A DNA stretch of 64,000 bases. Source: Catonia carolina (Eukaryota; Arthropoda; Insecta; Hemiptera; Achilidae). The position numbers were made by a program, and so were the translations under genes. A model generated the notes under the pieces. That model searched no databases. It was given only the letters and a program-made list of their open reading frames with translations, and was not told the origin of the DNA. Where the stretch lies: NCBI GenBank assembly GCA_035578175.1, contig JAQMRL010000007.1:43839391-43903390 (forward strand), given 5' to 3'. This document shows positions 58,216 through 64,000 of this stretch, one piece after another; the stretch's first letter is position 1, and each line of letters opens with the position of its first letter.

Positions 58216-58735
58216 AGAATTACCGGGAAGGCTGGTCTAAAAGAAGGAGAGAAATGTAGGAGCAAGATCCTCCGCAAGATAATGGGTCCGATGGTAGTAA
58301 ACGGACAATGTAGGTTACGAAGTCGAGAAGAACTGTACAAAATGAACAATTAATTGAAACGATTAGAAAAAGAAAGCTAAAATTTTACGGACACCTGTAT
58401 AAAATAAATGACAACCGGTTGACAAAACAAATGTTTGGGACACTAAACAATAGACTTAAGGTGTCGGATAAATGGTTTAAAGATGTCAGAAAAGACACTG
58501 AAAAAACTGAAATAAACCGAGAAAACTTAATAAACCGAACCAAATCCAGACAACTAACAACGGACTTTACAATTTCCATGAAGAGCAAAAGCAAAACACC
58601 GGGTGGACAGAAGAAAGGAGAAAAGCCTACAGTGAGAAAATGCTGAGAACGTGGGCTACAAAAAGAGCTTCCAGAAAAGTCTTAAATCACTCACGTGGTC
58701 TAAAATTGGGCCTATCCGAGAAAAAATATATATAA
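58205..58735 (+). pseudogene. Non-LTR retrotransposon 3'-end remnant
   Basis: Frames read CRSKILRKIMGPMVVNG, RLRSREELYKMN, RKLKFYGHLYKIN and DNRLTKQMFGTLNNR: the K-I-x-GP, R-R/K-x-x-F-x-GH and R-L-x-x-Q order of RTE-type C-termini. Several stops and frameshifts. It directly abuts the cut 3' end of SINE-like copy 7. Confidence 0.7.
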
Positions 58736-59722
58736 TAAATAATATTGAAATAATAATAATAATTATTATTATTATATTATTATGCCATTGAATAATTTAG
58801 CTTTAACAATATAATACCCCCACTCCCTAGTATTACGTGGTCGCCCACTAACAATTCTAGAATTTGACTAAAATTTTATAAAGATATAATATTTATAAGT
58901 TATTTATAAAATTAAAATGTTCTCTTATTATTTTAAGAGCACGGTCGGTGCGTCGATTAAATGGATACAATGCTGATGTTGAACGTTGTTATAAATTGGA
59001 CGTAATTCTAATTGCTATTTTTATTGCAATAATAAACGAGAGAGTAAAAGTAAGTGAAAGAATAGGCCTAACTGTAAGAAACGTTTGCTTAAAAAGTCAT
59101 TAGCGGTTAAACATTTTAACCGGTTACAATTTCTTTCATCTGTCGTTTTGTCAGCAAAAAGTTACAGTGAATGGTATTTAACAATGAAAGTCTTATTTAA
59201 TTGAAATATGTCACGCTTTTCATCTTTCTTCTTCTTTTTCTGTGATAGTATACGTAAGTGCTTGTGTCTGTTGTTTGTATGTGTGGGTGTATTTTACACG
59301 TTAAGTTTTGTCACGGATCCCAGGCGTTTGAATAGGGCCTGCACAGTGTTCAATTAAACATGGGAAAATGTTTATGAATGTTCATTTGGTCGTTGACCCC
59401 GTTCATAGAGTCGTCAGAAGGTGAGACGAGGTAAACACTAAGTGTGGGAGAAGAAAAAATTTCGTAATATGGTCAGGCCTAATTTCCGGTAAAGATCGTA
59501 ATCAGGTGTCTAATTCAACTTGGCCTACACCGCGGACCGCTGAAAATACTTAATGGACACATTAAAACGTTACAGCTGTATTTGCTTTACTGTCTTCACT
59601 CACGATGACCGTACTCGTAGTTAGTCCTGCAACAGCTGACCCAACATTGAATAATATGAACTTTTTTTGTAAAAAAAACAAACAATAAAAGCGTCGTCCA
59701 GATATACTTTATAAAATCACCG
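58736..59722. other. Gene-free, AAT-rich microsatellite at start
   Basis: 58741-58783 is an imperfect AAT/ATT array that can fold back. Rest unrecognised. Confidence 0.5.
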
Positions 59723-59865
59723 TTTTTTACTTTCTCTTGCCTATATGAATAAATTATATAGGAAGGAAAGTATTGTCATTTCGATTTTTCGAAATCGAGT
59801 TTTCACCGGATATACACGTTTTCATACCCCCTGAACCCAAAAACATGTTTTTAGCGATTGGTTTG

Positions 59866-59903
<38 letters not shown>

Positions 59904-60690
59904 TGTGTGTGGACAGAATATCTCAAGAACAAAACATCGTACAGAGTTGAAACTTAAAACTTAAGTTAGATACTATTAGAGGACCCGACACGAACATTTT
60001 CATCAAAATCGGTCAACCGATAGTAGTACTTTATTCGTGTCTTTTTTTTTAATTTTTGCGATTTTCTCAAAAACAGGTTCTACGATTTTTTTTAAATCGC
60101 CTCATGTACTACATTTTTTATGCTCTACAAGATAGGGTAAACGCCATGTCTGCTGAAATTCTTGGGGAGGCTGTTCTCTAGTAGAAAAAAATGGTATTTT
60201 TAAGATTGCTAACTTAGTATGCATTTTAGCGCAAATGTGTATGTAATAAAAGTTGTAGAAAATTAAAAAACATACAACTTTTATTTCAAACATTGTTTTG
60301 TATAACGCTTTGTTTTGCGGTAATTAGTGATTTTTTTCATAAAGATTGTAAAAAATCGATTTTTAAGATTTCAGCCTTAGTATGCAATTTACTACTAAAG
60401 TGAATACAATCAAATTTATAGGAAATTAAAAAAATCTACACCTTTTATTAAAAACATTTTTTTCTACAGAGCCTAGTTTAGCGTGAAAGAGTGATTTTCC
60501 GTATTATTAAGCCAAACCGAGGTTGATTTTCATTTTGCATCATTTACTCATGATTAAAATAAAGTTATATTTTTGGAAGTTAGTTTTTCTGTTTATTCCT
60601 AATGTTTTATCATTAATGTTAGGTTATATTGTTCATTATTTTCATTAGCAAGATAAAGTCGTGTGAGTGTTTCACACCAGATTTTTACAT
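59723..60690 (+). repeat. ~960-bp dispersed element with internal GT microsatellite
   Basis: Same element as 35073-36028 in the opposite orientation. Begins TTACTTTCTCTTGCCTATAT, has GT repeats at about 59873-59913, and ends GAGTGTTTCACACCAG. Non-coding throughout. Confidence 0.85.
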
Positions 60691-60891
60691 AACTAAAATA
60701 TGTTGACGCAAATAAATCTTTATTGTTTTACGTTGTTTGTTTTCATAATCTAAAGGCATTACCCAAAAATTTCGCTTTACCGTCTGTTTAACAATTTAGA
60801 AGTATATTTTAAATAAATATTTTTGTAGCTAGTAGAACATTTATAGAGCTGAAAATTAGTAAACTCGAGAAACGTTTATTGTGGGGGGGAC

Positions 60892-60949
60892 TAGCTGGGT
60901 GCTAATTAGCTGGGTGCTAATTAGCTGGGCGCTAATTAGCTGGGCGTGC
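60892..60949. repeat. 16-bp minisatellite, about 3.5 copies
   Basis: TAGCTGGGTGCTAATT repeated with T/C variation in the fourth quarter of the unit. GC-richer than its surroundings. Confidence 0.9.
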
Positions 60950-61184
60950 CCTCTCCTGCCAGGAGTTCATAGCTCCTCAAATTTACGTTAATGTACTCAA
61001 CACACAAAGAGAAATAACAATGCAAAATTAAACAGCTGTAAACCAATGGCAAGTGTGATAAAAAGTATAACATAAATTATTATTAATAAATTTATAAATT
61101 AGGTTAGTTCTCAAATGGATTAAAAATCGCAAAAATTAGAACTTTATATAAATCCGCAGTGATCATCGGATCCTGCTAATTACC

Positions 61185-61479
61185 GCCCAATAAAATTACT
61201 GATATTTACACTCAATCTGTTAGTTGCAGGGCTAAAATAAATAGTTCTGTTTCTTATCACATGGTCAGTCAATTAAATGACTGAATCATTTAAGAACAGA
61301 AGAGGCAGAGGTGTAAAAGACACTAATCAGAGTTATCTCCTCTGAAAGTAATGAATTTCATTATACAGCCAGACCCTGTGGTGAATGAAGTGAAAGTGTC
61401 ACTTGCAGAGAGGGAAATATGTGCTTTTCGGAGCACCCAGCATGCTGCTAAGCGTACTTTTCTACTAATTGAGGAAGAG
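61185..61479 (+). repeat. ~400-bp SINE-like family B, copy 8 (3' truncated)
   Basis: Matches family B up to AATTGAGGAAGAGC and then passes into reverse-transcriptase-like sequence. Confidence 0.82.
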
Positions 61480-62080
61480 CTTTTTGGAGGAGAGCTTTTG
61501 ATGCAGTGCCTCATTACAAGCTTTTAGGTACATTAGAAAACTGTGACATTTTTGATGTACCGAGTGATCTCACTGCTAGAGTTATCTTAAAGACCGTATA
61601 CAAATTCTTACCAAAAATGGGTTAACAGATATCCAAAAAAACCTCAAATTTCGGTCTTCCTCAGAGTAACGCTCTTTCTCCGGCTCTCTACTTTATTTAT
61701 GTTAATGACCTGCTGGAGTTCAAAATAAGAAATTGCAAAAAAATATCTTTCGCTGATTACACCACTCTGGGTTTTACCGGAAATTCTTGAGCTAATGTGT
61801 TTAAGGATGCGGAGGAGCGATTGAGTGCAGTTAAAAAGAGTATTAACGTTAAATTAAAAAAAAAACTGCAGTTCCTAACGTTCTTTTCCCATAACATTGA
61901 GCAACCGTACACAATGCACAACCTTAAATTACATCAATGTAAAGAGTTTACGACTCGACTTAACTGTTTCTATCTTTCAGTTAAAAAGGTTAGATCTATT
62001 AAATATCTACGGATTTATGTCGATGAGAATACAAGGTGGAATGTTCATAACCATCAGTTATGTACGAAACTAAAATTTTA
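61480..62080 (+). pseudogene. Decayed jockey-like reverse transcriptase fragment
   Basis: Frame fragments read RAFDAVPHYKLL (RT motif A), FGLPQSNALSPALYFIYVND (motif B: GxPQGSxLSPxLF) and KISFADYTTL (catalytic FADD here changed to FADY). Stops interrupt it. This differs from the RTE-like elements elsewhere and resembles the jockey/I group. Confidence 0.75.
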
Positions 62081-62360
62081 ATTGACATATTTTATCAAAT
62101 CAATAAAATAAAGGATTTGAACATTATCTGAAGTATTTATTTTGCGTACACACACTCCCTCTTCCAGTATTATATTGCAGTGTGAGTGATGCTTAGGACA
62201 TACATTTTAACAAACCTTTAGCTTTAGAAACACATTATAAGACTTTTCTTGGGCAGATCTAACCTCTATCCAAGTAAATTAATTTTCTAAGAGCTAAAAA
62301 TGTTCTCACCTTGAGAAAAACGTATGACAAAATAATATTTTACACTTAAATAAAAATGTT

Positions 62361-62858
62361 GTTGTTTAGATCATCACCCGAAACGCTGGTTTGAACCTCT
62401 AGAGGCTTTACTAAGTAAAACGAGGAGTAAGGTGATTTACAACTGCCATCCTCACTGAGTGGTAAAGTAATACTGAAATTGCGAATATTCAGACAGAAAA
62501 AAAAATAGAATTTGAATCATATTTAAAACAAGAATTTTTAAAAATTCCTTCCACTAAACGTTAAATAAAATTTTCAAATTTAAATTTAATTTTTAAATTT
62601 TTTTAAAAAGCATCTACTTTTGACCCTGCAAAGGACACCTTCACTCCATTCACCACAGGGTCTGGCTGTATAATGAAATTCATTACCCTTAGAGGAGATA
62701 ATTCTGACTAGTGTCTTTTACACCTGTACTTTTTCTGTTCTTAAATGTTTCAGTCATATAATTGGCTGACCATGTGATAAAAAACAGAACTATTTTTTTG
62801 TAGCCCTGGAACTAACAGATAGAGTGAAAATAATTTAAGACTTCACCTCCCTGTTTTG
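62361..62858 (-). repeat. ~400-bp SINE-like family B, copy 9 (inverse, interrupted)
   Basis: Inverse copy from GTTGTTTAGATCATCACC to the head. About 130 bp of AT-rich sequence (roughly 62463-62610) replaces the GGCATGCTGATAAGC part. Confidence 0.8.
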
Positions 62859-64000
62859 GGTAGTCACCTCCCATATACGCGTAAATACAGAAACACTTGA
62901 GAATAGAAGCGGTACAGTTGTAAGCTAATGAAGTGAAGTTTTCATTTAAAAAGCGTAATGAAAAACGCTTTCCACGAAGGCTTAAGATATTGATAACGCA
63001 ATAAAACTATTGAAACCAGTGTAAATAATTTAACACTCTATCTGCCTGTTACGTGCATTAAATAAAAATAAGCATTTTATTAAATCTCATAAAGTGGCGG
63101 CTCAAACCAGTTTTTACTTTGGGTGTTTACTTAGACAATATAGTAGGATTTCTGTTTAAAGGTAACGGTTGTAAGCCCACATCGATAGATTGACGAGTCG
63201 TCACCGTAAAAGTTAGAATCAAAAATTAGCGTGTCACGCATAGATAATAGCTGAGAACGGATCGTCAACAATATATCATTTTATAACATGCAGCTGTAAT
63301 TTGTCAAATAACTGACACGAAGGAAAGGAAATCTTCATAGTTTATTTGATCCTAAGTGGATGGAAAACCGTACAAGCAAAGATTCTCCATTTCATATTAT
63401 TATTTTCTCCACTTAAAATTAAAGAATTTTCTTTTAAAACCATACAGTTATCAACCGACTCATCAATTACCAAGTACGTACATCCTAAATGGAGTAATCT
63501 TACATCAAATTGGACTGTTCTAGGTGCAAAGAATTGGGCTATGTGATTATCAGTTGCTTTATTCATTATACTTTCCTATAAATTTTTACTACTTACAATT
63601 TTCTTAAGGTATTCTTATTTATTTCTGCTATGTTTAATACTTTTATTTACGCGTTTAAAGCTTCTTATTGGATTATTTGATTATGTTGCTTTATAAGTTG
63701 GAAACTAAGTGAAACCCTATTTCCTCGCCGAAAGAGACGTTGTTACACAAATAATATTTATTGATGCTTATAAAAGCACACCAATAATTACAATTTATAC
63801 TCTAACCACCAATAAAAAATATAAATTTCGAACAAAATTTAACAGCGAAATTATTTTATACAAGGAAAACAATAGCATATACTGTTAGGGTATGATTTCT
63901 GGAGTAACAAAAGAAAAATATGTACAGTGTTATTAAGACTGATTTTAATAATAGCCGGGTAAGTTTATAAGACCAGTCAAGTTAGTTACACAGCCTGCCA
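62859..64000. other. Gene-free right end
   Basis: 62880-63130 contains degenerate echoes of family B (AACACTCTATCTGCCTGTTA and a GGCGGCTCAAACCAG segment). Nothing else recognised. Confidence 0.4.

Noticed and set aside
60892..60949. CRISPR-like or promoter array
   Set aside because: Units are contiguous without spacers; a minisatellite.

Overview
The window is nuclear DNA of an insect. It is AT-rich, with spliced genes, introns of 1-7 kb with GT..AG junctions, and a dense mix of DNA transposons, MITEs, SINEs and non-LTR retrotransposon remnants. The order cannot be fixed from sequence alone. An animal-type GH9 cellulase beside an insect-type GMC oxidoreductase fits Hemiptera or a polyneopteran with a large genome.

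Two host genes are supported. (1) On the + strand, 2276-16526: seven in-frame exons of a glycosyl hydrolase family 9 endo-beta-1,4-glucanase. The 5' exon(s), carrying the signal peptide and first catalytic Asp, lie beyond the left edge or were not recognised. (2) On the - strand, 41130-32342: two coding exons, complete coding sequence of about 619 residues, of a GMC oxidoreductase resembling insect glucose dehydrogenase, with a 6.9 kb intron. The genes are convergent, with about 16 kb between them.

Everything else recognisable is repetitive. The cellulase introns hold a 165-bp direct repeat pair, foldback elements, a Harbinger-like element with a decayed MADF domain, two copies of a CAGGG-type MITE, an LINE remnant, and an apparently intact mariner (13062-14409) with perfect 43-bp inverted repeats, inserted in an older repeat. 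Between the genes (17-32 kb) lie a tandem MITE pair, an RTE-like reverse transcriptase with a single stop, tRNA-derived SINEs, a pogo/Tigger-like MITE, an internally deleted LINE and long AT-rich stretches with nothing recognisable. From 33.8 kb to the right end there is the GMC intron and then gene-free DNA. This part is dominated by a roughly 400-bp SINE-like family (nine copies), a roughly 960-bp element carrying an internal GT/CA microsatellite, a TTAA-flanked and a piggyBac-like MITE, further pogo-like elements, and a large foldback at 52.4-53.3 kb.

No bacterial-type operon, CRISPR array, rRNA or convincing functional tRNA gene was found. The most notable points are the substitutions at conserved positions of the otherwise intact cellulase, the young mariner with a readable paralogous empty site, and the abundant ~400-bp SINE-like family with visible target-site duplications.
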